A DNA stretch of 64,000 nucleotides. Origin: Adiantum capillus-veneris. Lineage: Eukaryota > Streptophyta > Polypodiopsida > Polypodiales > Pteridaceae. Shown here one piece after another: positions 10,476-22,110 of the stretch. Below the pieces are notes generated by a model. The model had not been told where the DNA came from. It ran no database searches and saw only the letters and a list, made by a program, of their open reading frames with translations. Position 1 is the stretch's first letter, and the number at the start of each line of letters is the position of its first letter. Made by a program: the position numbers and the translations under genes. The stretch spans positions 121,421,970 through 121,485,969 of the forward strand of contig CM043962.1 in assembly GCA_014529385.2 (NCBI GenBank), read 5' to 3'.

Positions 10476-12678
10476 CTAATCTTGGAGAGTATACTTTTTG
10501 TAATGGGATGGAACATGCATTACATCCTTACCATCCTCTTTTGTGGTTTCCATTTCGGTTGTGTATATCTCCTTTAGAGATTTTTTTAGATCTTGATATT
10601 TCTTTTTCCGCTCGACTCTGGTCATGGGTGGTTTCTTATCCTGTGATTTTTCTTGAGTACCCTTCCTTGTTTTTCTCGATGTCTGAGACATTTTTGAGTT
10701 TTTGTTTGAAGGATATCTGTCAGTTATTTTGTCCTTAACACAATCATTAGCATCTATCTGCATCAGGAATTGTGTTTTACTGGAGACTGATGGCATAGGT
10801 CGTGTTTTCACAATTTTGGTGTCTCTCTTTCGTCTCTACCATTTTTGTCTTCTTGATTTCTGGTTTAAAAAGTCAAAAGACATTTCCTCCCCTCCTTTTA
10901 AGAGTCACTTAGCTCTCATATGCTCTTTTTCTAACCCAGAATCTTCTGAGGTAGTTGAGTGTTCATCTAACTCATCAGTTGCATTGTAATAGAGGTCTTA
11001 AAATACTTGTTGAGCTTTCATTAAGTCCTTGGGTTCCTCATCTTCGTTTTCAATGTTGAGGATTGAAATCATTTGGATTGGAACTATGTCGTAGCCATCC
11101 TCATTGTAAAATTGAGTAGGCATAGACGTATTCACACATACATCCATTGTTGCTAAAATTTGAGTCCACTCAAATGGCTCAAATAAATGCTCTGGAAAGG
11201 GTTCAGGTACGTAGGCCTCGTCAGTGCAGTCCCTTTCTAGGATACATTCTTCTCGTCTTAAGCTTCCGTTTTCTGAAGCTCCACACATCCAAATAGAAGT
11301 GTTTTTGTTTAACCAGGATGGGAGTTTAGTTTCAGCCAAAGAGATTGCATCAAACTCTTGGATGGGTGTTTTCAAGACATCTCTATAAGTGTGATCTTTT
11401 AGATTTACTCTTGTTATAGATCCCACTTGCTTCAAGTACAGATAGTTGTTTCCCCAATCTTGGATAAGCTCTACCTATCGCATGAAAAGTCTTCCCAATA
11501 TGATTTCATAATTGATTTTTTTTCCAAAGTCTACTATAGCAAAAGTGTGTTGATATTCAATTCCACAGGAATTGACCATCACTTTTTCAAGCAGCCCTAA
11601 AGGTCTCTCAATGTGTCTGTCAGCCAACTGCAATTTCATTCAAGTTTGTCTAATGGCTGGCTGTCCCCATGATTCCCATACTGCTTTAGTGGCTACGGCT
11701 ATTCCCCGCCGCTCCAGTATCCAGTATTGCCATGGTTTCAATGTCATTATATTTCACTGGGAGGGTGGTATTTCCTTCTTCCCCTTCATAATATTCTCCG
11801 ACTTTGTTCATAGGAACTGATCGAATTTCTTTGTTTTCCATTTCGTTTTTCAATTTTCCCTAGTTCTGCGAGATTAACCTCGTTATCCCCACCTTCTCTA
11901 GGATTTTTTGTAAATCATTCCACAGGTATGGTTTGAGTTTTAACAGTTCTCCCAAAGTAAGAATGCATTGGATGGGTGTAGACATGATTGAATGAATGGT
12001 GTCTACTTCTAGGGTCTGTTCAGCTCTTTTTACTTGAGTGGTCTTGCACACGATGGATTCATCTTCGTTATCTCCCAAGTAAAAAGGTAATGTTTTTAAT
12101 GTCAATGGTTTCGACATTCCTGAAGCTTCCGATCCGCAATCCCCGTACAAGGATTGTAAATCCATGTTCATATCAGAAGATAGGTTATCCAACCAGACTT
12201 CCTCTATAGGAGCTGACTTTAGAGTTAGGCTCCCATCATTGATCTCTCTCACTTTTTTCCATAAGTGTCCTGGTCAGTCTTCCTCTACGAATGGAATTCC
12301 GTCTAAGGCGTCTTCGCTGTCCGGCACTATAAGCTCTGGTTCATTTGTTTCAAGGTGGGGTTCTGCCACCACATTGGATTTTGCTTTCGTTTCTTCTACC
12401 ACAAGCTCTTCAAGTTTTGCAACACTTTCAAGCTTGGGTTTTTGTTTTTCTAGCATTTCTTGCATGATTCTTACCAAATTTTGATAAGCTTCCAGCTTAG
12501 CTGCTTCCATGTTTGGAGATGGATAGTTTTGCCACTTGTTTTCCATGTTTTGGCCTGCTTTAAGTCTTGCTTGGCAGGCTTCGAAGGCGGCATTAATAAG
12601 CTCAAAAATTTTATTAACCAGAATGGATCCTCCACATTTCACGGTTGTTTCCTTGAATTCGCTACCAGTTTCTTTCAA
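10476..12678 (-). pseudogene. Gag-pol linker and first retropepsin of G1
   Basis: The frames 12678-12274, 12252-11860, 11435-10998 and 10811-10476 form a long charged linker rich in Glu and Lys. Between them the minus strand at about 11750-11480 reads ETMAILDTGA (DTG at 11713-11721) and later a FAIVDFGKK-like segment, the usual retropepsin position before RT. A small indel directly after DTGA shifts the frame. The linker has no other recognisable domain; its 11435-10998 part is conserved with G2 32820-32374. Confidence 0.7.
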
Positions 12679-12689
12679 CTTGTCCTAGG

Positions 12690-14175
12690 CTAGCTTCTTT
12701 GCTTTCTCTTCGATTTTGACCCGTTGTTTTTGTTTTCTCATCTCATATCTTTTGCTTCTGCTCCTTTTGATTCTTTGAGAAGAAACTTTTGTGTTCTCCG
12801 AATCATCAGAGGAGTTGTGTTTCTTTTTCTTTGCATGGGCTCTAGTGATTACCTTGATTGGAACAATCGGTTCACTCTACGATGAGCTATTAGGCATCAC
12901 TTGAACTACGTTTACTACGGTTTTACCCTTGTTCAAAGGATTTTTAGGACAATCTTCTGGAAAGTGTCCTCCCTTTTTGCAACATTGTATGCAATAGGCT
13001 TCTATTGGTTTGAGGTTTTTGTCATTCTCTGGACATTCGTTTTTCCAATGGTCGTTAGGACCACAGTTCTGACAGTTTTCTGTTCTAGGCTTCATCATGG
13101 GTCTTTCTATGGGAGGTCTGACACCTTGATTAGCTACATAATACATTGGTGCGCGCTTTGGTGGAGCATAAGTCACGGTTTCTTCCATTTGTGGTGGATG
13201 TGGATTATACCAATCTCCTTCTACCATTACTGTAGATGGACTAGGCTCTGCATAGGGTGTAACAGCACTAATGGTTGCTCATCTATGACTCCTTCAGAGT
13301 GCATGTACTTTACAGGCACTGCATTATGTCCTAGATACGGAGGTTGTTGTTCCAGCACAGGTTGAGGTCTTTCCATACCCATTGGTGGTCTTTGAGCTTG
13401 GGCCATATTAGGCTGATATCTGTACATGGGTTGTCCTTGTGGCCTCATGGGCACGTACTGAACATTCCCATCATACTTTGGTCTCAAGTAGAACTCGTGG
13501 GTCTCATGGTTGGTCCATTTACCCTCGATTGCACACCATTTTTGTGGCCTAATTGGTTGTCCTTGTGGAGGTATCCCTTGTCCTGGTCCTCTCATAGGTG
13601 CTTTTTGCATATTGTTCATCATGTCGTTAATCCTTTTTAGCATATCTTCTATGGCTGAGAGTGGTGCTGTAGCAGGCCGTTCCCACTTGTGCTAGTTTTG
13701 TGGATGTTGTCTTCTCGCTTTGGTTATCCTTAGGGACATATTTCTCATTGAAAATCTCGCAATTGTCTCCTAAGTCAATAGCATCTGACACACACGCTTC
13801 TAGCGTTGTATGCTTTTTACTATAGAGTATAGCATGAAGTTCTTTGTTTAGCACTCCCTCAAAAAACAAAGATACAAGTCGTTCTTCTGCAGGTATCTCC
13901 ATCTCTGGACATCTGGCAATGTATTGTTTCATTCGAGTTGCACAATCCCTAACAGACTCACCGTGTTTCTGTTTAAAGCTGTAGATTTGAGCTACCGTAT
14001 TATATTTGATCCCCGTTTTGGAACTAGCAGCTATAAATCCTTGAGCTAATGTGTTCAAGTCCATGATTGACCTTGGTGGAATGTTTTGAAACCATGTCAA
14101 TGCTTTTCCTTCTAGTGTCATTCCAAACCCCTCGAATTGAGTATGGAAATCGAATATACACTCTGCTCTTAGCAC
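12690..14175 (-). pseudogene. Gag capsid and zinc-knuckle region of G1
   Basis: Frame 14175-13627 carries the retrotransposon gag (capsid-like) domain: LEGKALTWFQNIPPRS, QIYSFKQKHGESVRDCATRM and LVSLFFEGVLNKELH. A Pro/Gln/Met-rich stretch (13643-13227) follows. Then come two nucleocapsid zinc knuckles in frame 13227-12877: CQNCGPNDHWKNEC, a canonical CX2CX4HX4C, and CIQCCKKGGHFPEDC, with one extra residue before the His. Frameshifts near 13630 and 13230 break the protein. Confidence 0.85.
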
Positions 14176-14189
14176 TTTCTTAAAGCTTA

Positions 14190-15230
14190 CTAAGTGGTCG
14201 TATGGATCCCTTGATCCACTGTATTTTTTGACCCATTTAGCTGGTCTGACGTGTCTGTTTGGTTCAAATCTGGGTCTTCTGGGAGTTGGTCCCGTTCCAA
14301 GTCCTTCAAACCAGTCTGTGGAAATAGTGACTCATGTAGCCCTGGAGTGGCCTTAGTGTCACCCGGTTTTCTACGTGATGAGGTGGTTTTTGGTTTCTTC
14401 ACATTACTCTCAGATGATCTCTCACAGTGTTCATCCCTTGGAATTGTTTTTGGTCCTTACCCCAATATCCAATCCCGGATGGAATACTCTTGGTATTTGG
14501 TTTGTTCTACCTCCTTAGGACTCATCATAATAAAGTTGTTGTTATAACAATCCCTAAACAAGTAGGTTGGTAGGTCTGCTGATCCCTTATCTTTGATCTT
14601 GAAGATATAGATGATCTTCATGGCCGTTAATTGTCGTGGTTTGGCATGAAGTCCACAGAAGATCTTTTATGTTTCTATCTTCCCAACAATAGACTCCGAT
14701 TCTAGGATTATCCGTACTAAGCCGTTTCAAAGGCTTCAAGTCTCCTTGATTGTATCCCTCGAATTCTAAAGTTGGTGGCCCTTCTTTTGCTTACATATTT
14801 GGGATTATGGTGTTTACTTCTAGCCCCCATGTTTCTATCACGTCAGGGTCTTCGACTTGTAAATACTGAGTTCCGTTTCGATGCATCTACATTTTTCCTT
14901 GTTTGTTTTCCCTAATCTCTTCTTCGAACTCAATACCATGGCCATCTATGCGAATAGCATACTCCTCGTTAGGGTCCAAGTAAACCTGTGCTCCATGACG
15001 GTTAGTCTTGTAAAAAGATAGTATATGCTTATAGTGCATTGTCGTTCTGGTTTTCGAGTGAGTTGAGTAAGAAGACATTTTGGATGTTGAATCTGAAAAA
15101 GTGTCTGAGACTTCTTCAGGAATTGTGTGTGAGGAATTGCTTTGATTAATGCTTTTTTCGGTAGATACGCTACTGGAGGTTTCTCCGAGTATGCCATGAT
15201 TCCTAGTACCCGACCAGACCTAAGGTTCAT
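14190..15230 (-). pseudogene. Gag N-terminal region of G1
   Basis: Begins with ATG at 15230 (MNLRSGRVLG), the same start as in G2 at 36641 (MNLRFGRVLG), so the initiator is conserved. The rest is a poorly preserved N-terminal domain of about 340 codons preceding the capsid domain. G1 has many frameshifts, while G2 keeps a 204-codon open stretch. No function is recognised beyond its position at the gag N-terminus. Confidence 0.7.
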
Positions 15231-17116
15231 ATAGACTTATGAAGCCCTGGATAGAGTACTCACCTTTGGATTGACTTGTCATCAATTTCCACTTGATTCA
15301 ATTGCAACTTTCTGTCAAGCCACTGATCCCTCGTCTGCAACCTGATTCCTGTACAAATTGGATCAAGTTAGCTATTCTTCTATAAAGACAGTAGAGTTTT
15401 TGTTATTCTCGTGATTGGTCTCTGTGTATCACTTTAGATCGAGCTATGAGAGTCAAAATTTGACTTTCAAATTTGACTTTAGCAAAAAATCAAGGTCTAA
15501 TATGCAACCTAAAAACTAAGTGTACATGTATCAATTTTGATCCGATTGAACCCAAAATTGCCCTGTGGCTTTATATTATGTTGGTCTATCACTGTATAAG
15601 TTCAAAAGTCAAAATTGATGTCTCTAGATAGAAGAAGTAAATAATCGTGATTATTTACTTTTGTCAATTTTTTGCACTTTTTTTAAAGGTTTGGCAAGTA
15701 TACAACTTGTTAGAGTCCCTGGACAAGCTTCAACAAGTTTGGACAAAATCTGATCAAGTTTATCAACTGTTTGGTGTCCGCAAACTCTGATTTTGAGAAT
15801 CTGGCTTAAGTCTCACTTTTGGAATCCAAATTTCACCAAAATTGATTTGTGAGTCTACTTGATGTGCTTGACCTTGTGGTGCACTCAAATTTGCAAAATC
15901 ATCAAGTGTTGAAGCAGATGTAAATAATCACGATTATTTACTTAAACTAGATTTTACAAGTTTTTATCCCAACTTTGACACGGATCTGTTAAGCACCTTA
16001 AGTTAAGGTCACTAACCAATTTTCATCAAGTTTGGACAATTTTTGGTCAAATGGTCATCAATTATCTATCCGCAAACTAACTTTGCAATTTTAGTCACAA
16101 ATTTCACTCCAGTGGTCCAAATCTTACCAAATTGGTTTGTGGGCTTATTACAACATGGTGAAACTAGTGGTTTGCAGACTTGGTCCAAAAAAATAAAAAA
16201 TAGGGTAGATGTAAATAATCGCGATTATTTACTTCTGATAAATTTTTACAAATTTTTGGTCAATTGAGCATGTACACATGTTTATCACATTAACATAAGC
16301 CTATGAATCAAATTTCAACAAGTTTGGATAAATTTTCTCCCAATTTATACTCAAGATTCAAAAAGTCAGCACAAACTTTAGTTTTTACCCAGTTTATTGT
16401 CAGTTTAGTGATCCAAATCTCTTGGGCCTTTTCAAAAGTTGTTTGTACACATGCAATGAGTCAATGGTATGAATCTTGGTCAGTTTAGAGCAGAAAGTTA
16501 ATAATCGTGATTATTAACTTTAGGCTTGAAATGAGCACTTTTTTGCAATTTTCTCAAGGACAGTCTTTACATGATGTATTTTAAGCCTATGAATCAAGTC
16601 AAAATTTAATTTGGCCTAAAATATCAAGAAAAAGTAAATAATCTGAGTTTTGGCCAACTCTTGAATTCTTTTACCTCGAAGTGTCTTTGAGCTTACCCAC
16701 TGGTTTAGACAACTTTTAGGCTTACTCTCCAGTCGGATTGAGTCGATTCGAATCTTTTGGAGCTATTTCTAGCTATAGACTTGAAATTCTGCAACTTCCA
16801 ATAACAACTCACACTTGATTCTTTTAGAGAGAGCAATGTTCTGAAATCCACCTCGGATCCTACTTACCCTACTCCTAGATTCTCATGCAATGGGGTTTGG
16901 GAAAGTGTCCACAAACACTCGTTTTCTTGTGTTTTTTATGTTTTTCATAGCCTTGATCTTAAGACTTGTCTCGTCTACCAATCATTCTCCAAATCCTAAT
17001 CTAAATCTATAGTCCTACAATCCTAAAGGTACTCAGCAAGTATGATTACTTCCAAGCTACCTCTACACAACAAAAGACGACAATCTTAAGCTATGCGGTT
17101 TCTAAAAGAAAGTTTT
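15231..17116 (-). other. Long non-coding leader of gypsy G1
   Basis: About 1.9 kb between the missing primer-binding site and gag. It contains no credible reading frame and is collinear with G2 36642-36938 plus 42331-43905. Most of it consists of diverged repeats of about 285-293 bp, each with a conserved palindrome (next entry). Recurrent phrases include CAAGTTTGGACAA and variants of CCAAATTTCACCAAA. Confidence 0.75.
15637..16643. repeat. Palindrome array in the G1 leader
   Basis: Four 22-bp palindromes at 15637-15658, 15920-15941, 16211-16232 and 16497-16518, plus a single arm GTAAATAATC at 16634-16643. Start-to-start distances are 283, 291, 286 and 137 bp. The centre is CGCG, CGTG or CACG. 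In the fourth copy both arms carry the same change (GTTAATAATC with its complement GATTATTAAC), so symmetry is kept. Sequence between the sites is a much more diverged tandem repeat. Confidence 0.92.
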
Positions 17117-20100
17117 GAAGGTCAGGTTGCTGATCACTGGCCCAAAAATCTTCGTTCGCCAAGTGAATAACCCTATGTAGAATGCTTCCTCAAACGCCAA
17201 CATATTATGTGAAGGTAAGAACATGCATCAGGCGTAGAAGCCATAGAGGACTTGTTCAAAAGATTGACCACTGAGATTGTAGCATAAACCTTTATTAACC
17301 TTGAGGAATGACATCCACGGGGTGCCTGCTTGCTCTGGCTCATGAAAAACTTCGATGCAGATGAGCAGCATTTGACAGATTTTATAAAGCATCACACATG
17401 ACAGATCAGGTAGACTTTTGAAGAATTCCATGGCGCTCGTTAGGATTTTCACCGTGTATTCTTCTGTGGCTGGTCCCTTTTCTAGTGCTGGCAATCTTGG
17501 GTAGTTCAGCCAGGTTGGCCGCTTCTTTGTTATTGCCTCATGTGCTTGCCAAGTCCTTACACTTGGTACGGGACAAAAAGTGGGATCCTTTTGAAGTGCT
17601 GCAGGTGCTCTTGTGATCATAATCAGATACCTTGGATTCTTGTTCAACCAGCTCAACCTCCACTTGGGGTGGTCTTCATTTGTGCTTTCTACTTGCATAC
17701 TTGTATAAAGCCTCTCTTTGATTTGGAGCAACTCTATCTTTATCAAAGGATATGGAAGGGATTGCTGATACAATTGTGCATTGATTTGATTGGGAGTGAG
17801 TTGAGTAACATTGAAAGAGTAAAGAACTCTCAAGTCCCAATCCACCGCTGCTTTCCACTGCTCATCCACCTCCTGGCTAATCTTCTATTTGAGTGAACCT
17901 TCCTCAGCTTCTAACAGCTGAACCATTGGCATTGTATCAGCTTTTGTTAATTGTACCTAGAATTTCTCCTTGCCACCTAGCCCTTCTGCTAGCTATGTTT
18001 CCATCTCAATGAAAGAAACTGAGGGAATATCTATCTGTGGCTGTTCTGAAGTTCCTGATTCTTCTTGCGTTTCTGGCCGTCCATCTCTCAACAACTGGTT
18101 CACTCTTTTAAGCTCGGCTATTTCTTTTAGCAGCTCTTCTTCTCGTTGCACTCGCATTAAATCCAAGTCTCTGTATTGAGACTGCTCTAGTTTTAGCTAT
18201 AGCTTGAGGTCTTTGTTCTTTTTCTCTAGTGCTTTGTAAACTTCATCTGTCCCTTTGATTGACGCTACTATGGGATTTTCTCGTATTTGTCGCAAAAAAG
18301 TTGCATGATCATTTATTCTCTGCTCTGAATATTGTAGGGAGGTGTTTGCACTTGAATCTTCTAAACTGACAGAGTTGTAGCTAGAAGTTTGTTGGTAACC
18401 TCTGTCAGTTGTTCATCTTTAGCTTTGCAAGCATCTGTGAGCTTCATAAGAAGTTTACCTAACTCCTCCATCTCCTTTTGCTCTTTGTCTTGTGCTAGCT
18501 GATGTTGTTGAGCTTCAGCTTTCAATTCTTGCACTTGTTTTTGTAGATCGGTGATGACGTTTAATCTGTCTTCTAACTCTCCTTGGAGAGTGTCAATCAC
18601 CATCTCCAATTCTTTAGCCTTTGTGCTACGGCTAAGTGCTGCTGATTGGAGTCTTTCCGTCATATCCTCCATTTGCTTTGTATATTTGTTGACTTGCAGG
18701 ATTACCTCATCATTTGATTGCCAATCCTCATTTCTTGTGAGCTTCCTAGACGTCTCGGTAGTCTCTTGTGTCTCTCTTGGTGGCATCATGGCAGCCGATT
18801 GTTCTTGCCCTTGAGGTTGCGGTTGGCCTTCTTGTACTTTGTCATCTTGAGGCTTCATGGATGCCTCGTCTGTTTTGTGCTGTGTGGAGGTAGAAGGTGT
18901 TTCCTCTGTTCCATGTTCCTGTGTTTGCTCAAACTTTGTGGTCTGCTCTGGTGCAGGACTCGCTGCCTTTTCCAGCTCTGGTTCTTGTTCTTTGTTTTTC
19001 TCTTGTGTAGTGGCTGCCTGTTGTGCAGATTCTGCGGCTTCTTTTTGTTTAGGCTCTGTTTCTTTTGTGGGCTTAGTTTTTGTGGCTTTATCTGCTGGTG
19101 ATGGTGGTGGGCTTGGCATGGGGTGATCATGTTGTTCTGGAGCAGGTGAAGAAGATCAAGGAGACATGTCACCTTGTTCATGTTGTGCTTCTCCTTGTGC
19201 AGTTGCTTCCTCTGCTTGTTTTTGCTGCTCCGCCGCCTCTTTAGCTTTTCATTCTGCTTCTTGGGCTTTTTTCAGCTTCAAAGCTTCTGCCTCCTGATAC
19301 ATTTTTTCCAATAATTATGTGGGATCTTCAGCCCGTTTCCTAGCATGGTGCTTTGTTCTTGGTCCTTTCAGTTCAATGGGTACCCACTTTGCAGGGTCCT
19401 TGCCTTGAGCTTGGTGGTTGCATTCGTACGAGTGCTTTTCTCTTTCAAACCTAGCTTGTTTCTGTTGCGGCTCCTCCTGATGTGATTCCACGGCTTTCCT
19501 TTTCATCTCTTCCCTTCAAACTCTTTTTTTCTCATTATTGGAGCTTTTACTACTATGACGTTTTGGCGAGCTCTCAGCAGATTCTTCATCAAACTTGTAT
19601 GTTCTCTTGGTAGATCTTGTGGCTCGAGGGGAAGATTGTGCAGACACGATCCAAGTATTATGATCTGGGGCATGTTGCAAGTTGTCTACCATGCCGATAG
19701 CATGGTAGGCAATTCTTGTAAGAACCTCTGGTGCTCCCAGATATGTTATTTTACCTTCTTTCTTTGTCCCTTTCAATGTGGACAACACGTACTGCGTGTG
19801 GTCTATAGGTTGCCTGGTTGTTGACTTGAGAACTTGTGTATAACCACATGATTGGGTGTCGTGTACCTTGGCGGTCTCTTAGCGAGAAAGTGGAAGTGTT
19901 GGTGGTACATCTTGCAAGTTCTTCTACTTGTTTCTGGATGAGATCAGCAAATGTAGCACCGACGGTTTCTTTGGTGAAGGTTCCTGCCGTCTTTCTATCT
20001 CTTGCCCTCATAGTCATTCCTTTTGTTGGCAGTTTGAGAACTTCTACCACTATCTCTTTTGTAATCACCATATCAACTTTGTTCCCTTGCTGGGCAGAGA

Positions 20101-20465
20101 TTTGGGTGGTTCCATCTTCTTTGATTGTGGACAAGAGCTCATAAGCTTTTTGGAAATCCACTCCACATGGATCTTGTTTGTAAAACTCTCTTAGCCCCAG
20201 CCTTCGGTTGGCTTCTTTGGTCTCGGGCTTTGCTGCGACATCATATACTTCTTTTGGTAGAAGTTGCAGTTCTACCTGATGTCATTCTTCGCTCTTGAAT
20301 CTTCCTGTGAAAGCTGTTGTGTTATGCTCTTCAAGCTATTCTTTTGACAAGTAGGTCGCTTTGGCAGTTTTGATTGAACTGGGGTCCAGTTGGTATGGTG
20401 GTAACTCTTGCAGCCTCTCCTTTTGTGAGAGCTTCTTCTTGGTCCTCTCTGCAGCTTGCATGGCT
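17117..20465 (-). pseudogene. Large degenerate ORF of unknown function (aORF)
   Basis: A decayed reading frame of about 1,080 codons. It runs from ATG at about 20462 (MQAAERTKKKL) to a TGA near 17225; the coding remains are frames 20161-19751, 19788-19516, 19506-19315, 19119-18361 and 17869-17228. The N-terminal third is globular, with VDMVITKEIVVEVLKLPTKG. That recalls plant transposon-associated domains where an I-x-E-x-I helix precedes a Leu-Pro-x-x-Gly turn, but this is a weak resemblance. The middle is Gln/Glu/Pro/Thr-rich and then strongly heptad-like (coiled coil, about 18700-18100). The C-terminal part (17869-17228) has WLNKNPRYLIMITRAP. Several internal stops are TAG where Gln would fit. 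It has the same orientation as G1 and G2 and lies beyond the G2 3' arm, so it may be an extra 3' gene of that family. Confidence 0.5.
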
Positions 20466-20470
20466 CCTGT
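20466..20470. repeat. Target-site duplication CCTGT (left)
   Basis: Matches 25612-25616 exactly and flanks the family A copia, as expected for integrase-mediated insertion. The insertion lies a few bases upstream of the aORF start codon. Confidence 0.95.
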
Positions 20471-20697
20471 TGTTACCATATACATGTGGTAGTGATGTGT
20501 GTGAACACACTAGGACCGGCGGGGCATTTTTTCCCTCTTTAGGAGGTTTTTTCCCCCATGCATTGTATATACGCCCATCACTCTAGGGCTACCTATCTTT
20601 CCACTGCATACTAAGTAACACACTCTCTATTGTGTGCCTTGAGCTTCCTTTGTCTTCTCCAAGCTGTGTGCATTTCTCTGCAACCCTAATTCCAACA
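20471..20697 (+). repeat. 5' LTR of copia family A copy 2
   Basis: 227 bp, from TGTTACCATATAC to AATTCCAACA. A TATATA at 20566-20571 is a plausible LTR promoter element. The primer-binding site follows directly. Confidence 0.95.
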
Positions 20698-20699
20698 AT

Positions 20700-20711
20700 T
20701 GGTATCAGAGC
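20700..20711 (+). promoter_or_regulatory. Primer-binding site, initiator-Met tRNA type
   Basis: TGGTATCAGAGC, two bases after the LTR end. This is the standard plant copia primer-binding site complementary to the 3' end of initiator methionine tRNA. Confidence 0.95.
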
Positions 20712-21059
20712 AGGTTGCATCCTCCCGGGCTTAGTCGCCAGCTGCTCCACCACACGCCTGCTCACTTTCTCCAATTTTAGTGAGCTTTGGCAAGCGTTCG
20801 CAGGTCGACAAATGTTTCGGGAGGCCTCATAGAGCCCAATTTGCTTAGATTTTTGAATCGGGCTCATTTCGGCCTCCATTTCCACTACAGGCAGTACTGC
20901 ACAGGCTATTTCAACATTTTGTGTAGAATTTTTGTCATTCCTGTTTTCTGCATAACAGGTGTCTCATAGTCTTCTACGGTTTGTGCTATATAGCACGTGT
21001 TGTTCCCACTCCATTACTCCTATTTTCAAGCAGTTTTCACATCAGGTGCAGCATTTACC

Positions 21060-22110
21060 ATGGCTGACAACAACATAGATGTGTTCAAGATATTTTTTGT
21101 TGAGGATAGGTTGGATGGGGACAACTACCCTAACATGTTCTTGTGTCAAAGGGCGTTTGGAACATTGTGCAGGGCATTGGTGTACGTCTTGATTCTGAGG
21201 ATGTAGGCGATGTTGAGGATGTTGCAGGTCTTGCTGCAAGGATTGCCACTATCAGAGTTGTTTTGCCTACGATAGAACAATCTCGTTGGGATGTAAAGGA
21301 TGCGCGGGCTCATGCATTGATTGCGTTGTCTGTGAAGTGCACTATTGTTCCTCACATTCGTTCAGCAAAATCTGCAAAACATGCTTGGGATATTCTAGCA
21401 GGTCTTTATGCAAGCCGCAATGAGGCTAAAATTCCTTTGCTGCGTAAAGAGCTGGAGTCGAAGATTATGCATGAGGAAGATGATATGGACACTTTCCTTG
21501 CTGGTGTCAAGTATATCAATGAGCAGCTTATTTCTGCAGGTGAAGTCATTTCAGACAGCTCCCTTGTGTAGACTGTTCTTGATGCCTTACCAGATTCTTA
21601 CCAGACTTTTGCTAGTACTTGGAGACTTATGACCCAAGGAAATCCTGAAGTTGTCAAGTTTGATGCATTATGCACATTGCTATTGCAAGAGTCACTTTTC
21701 GGAAAAAACAAGACTAGGCAGCGTGCAGTTGAACATGCTTTTATTGCTTCTCAAAGAAAGGGTGGTAACAACAATGCATCCACTTCTTATGGTTCTACTG
21801 CGAGTGGCAAAAATTCTGTTCCTAATGCTTCTACTGGCAGCAATTCGTCTGGAAATTCTGGTGATAAGGACAAAAAGAAGATGCGTTGCCATTATTATAA
21901 ATCTAATGATGACTTGATCAAGTCATGTCCTAAGTTGAAGGCCAAAGAGGCTAAGAAGAAAGAGGGTGGTTCCACTGCAAATGTTGGTTCCACTATAAAT
22001 GCAGCCATTGTTGAGTCTTCTATGAAAGGAGACTATAATGCTGATGTTGATGCAGAATGGGCTTTTAGCACAGAGTGCACTTACAATCCTGTTGTCCATG
22101 ATGCATGCTT
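21060..22110 (+). pseudogene. gag of copia family A copy 2
   Basis: ATG at 21060 (MADNNIDVFKIF), also conserved in copy 3. Compared with copy 3, about 20 bp are missing near 21130, which shifts the frame. The protein resumes at 21143 with a UBN2-type gag domain (HAWDILAGLYASRNEAK, then LRKELESKIMHEEDDMDTFL). A TAG interrupts it at about 21569. The zinc knuckle is damaged: RCHYYKSNDDLIKSC has Tyr and Asp where Cys and His are expected. Confidence 0.88.

Larger units (their letters stand above)
4283..17116 (-). mobile_element. Ty3/gypsy retrotransposon G1, lacking both LTRs
   Basis: On the minus strand the order is non-coding leader with palindromes (17116-15231), gag with two zinc knuckles, retropepsin, RT, an RNase H remnant, integrase, a second retropepsin-like domain and a non-coding 3' arm (to 4283). 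G2 (25.6-44.0 kb) is collinear with it and serves as the comparison copy. The left end is cut by the truncated copia. The right end stops at about 17116, which corresponds to 43905 in G2, some 90 bp short of the primer-binding site. All reading frames are broken. Confidence 0.85.

Noticed and set aside
15637-16518. CRISPR array
   Set aside because: Repeat spacing near 288 bp, related rather than unique spacers, and a plant retroelement context rule it out; the short repeats are palindromes in diverged tandem units.
18551-19126. Plus-strand Cys/Phe/Leu-rich frames
   Set aside because: Antisense of the Gln/Glu/Lys-rich aORF; composition is that of the complementary strand.
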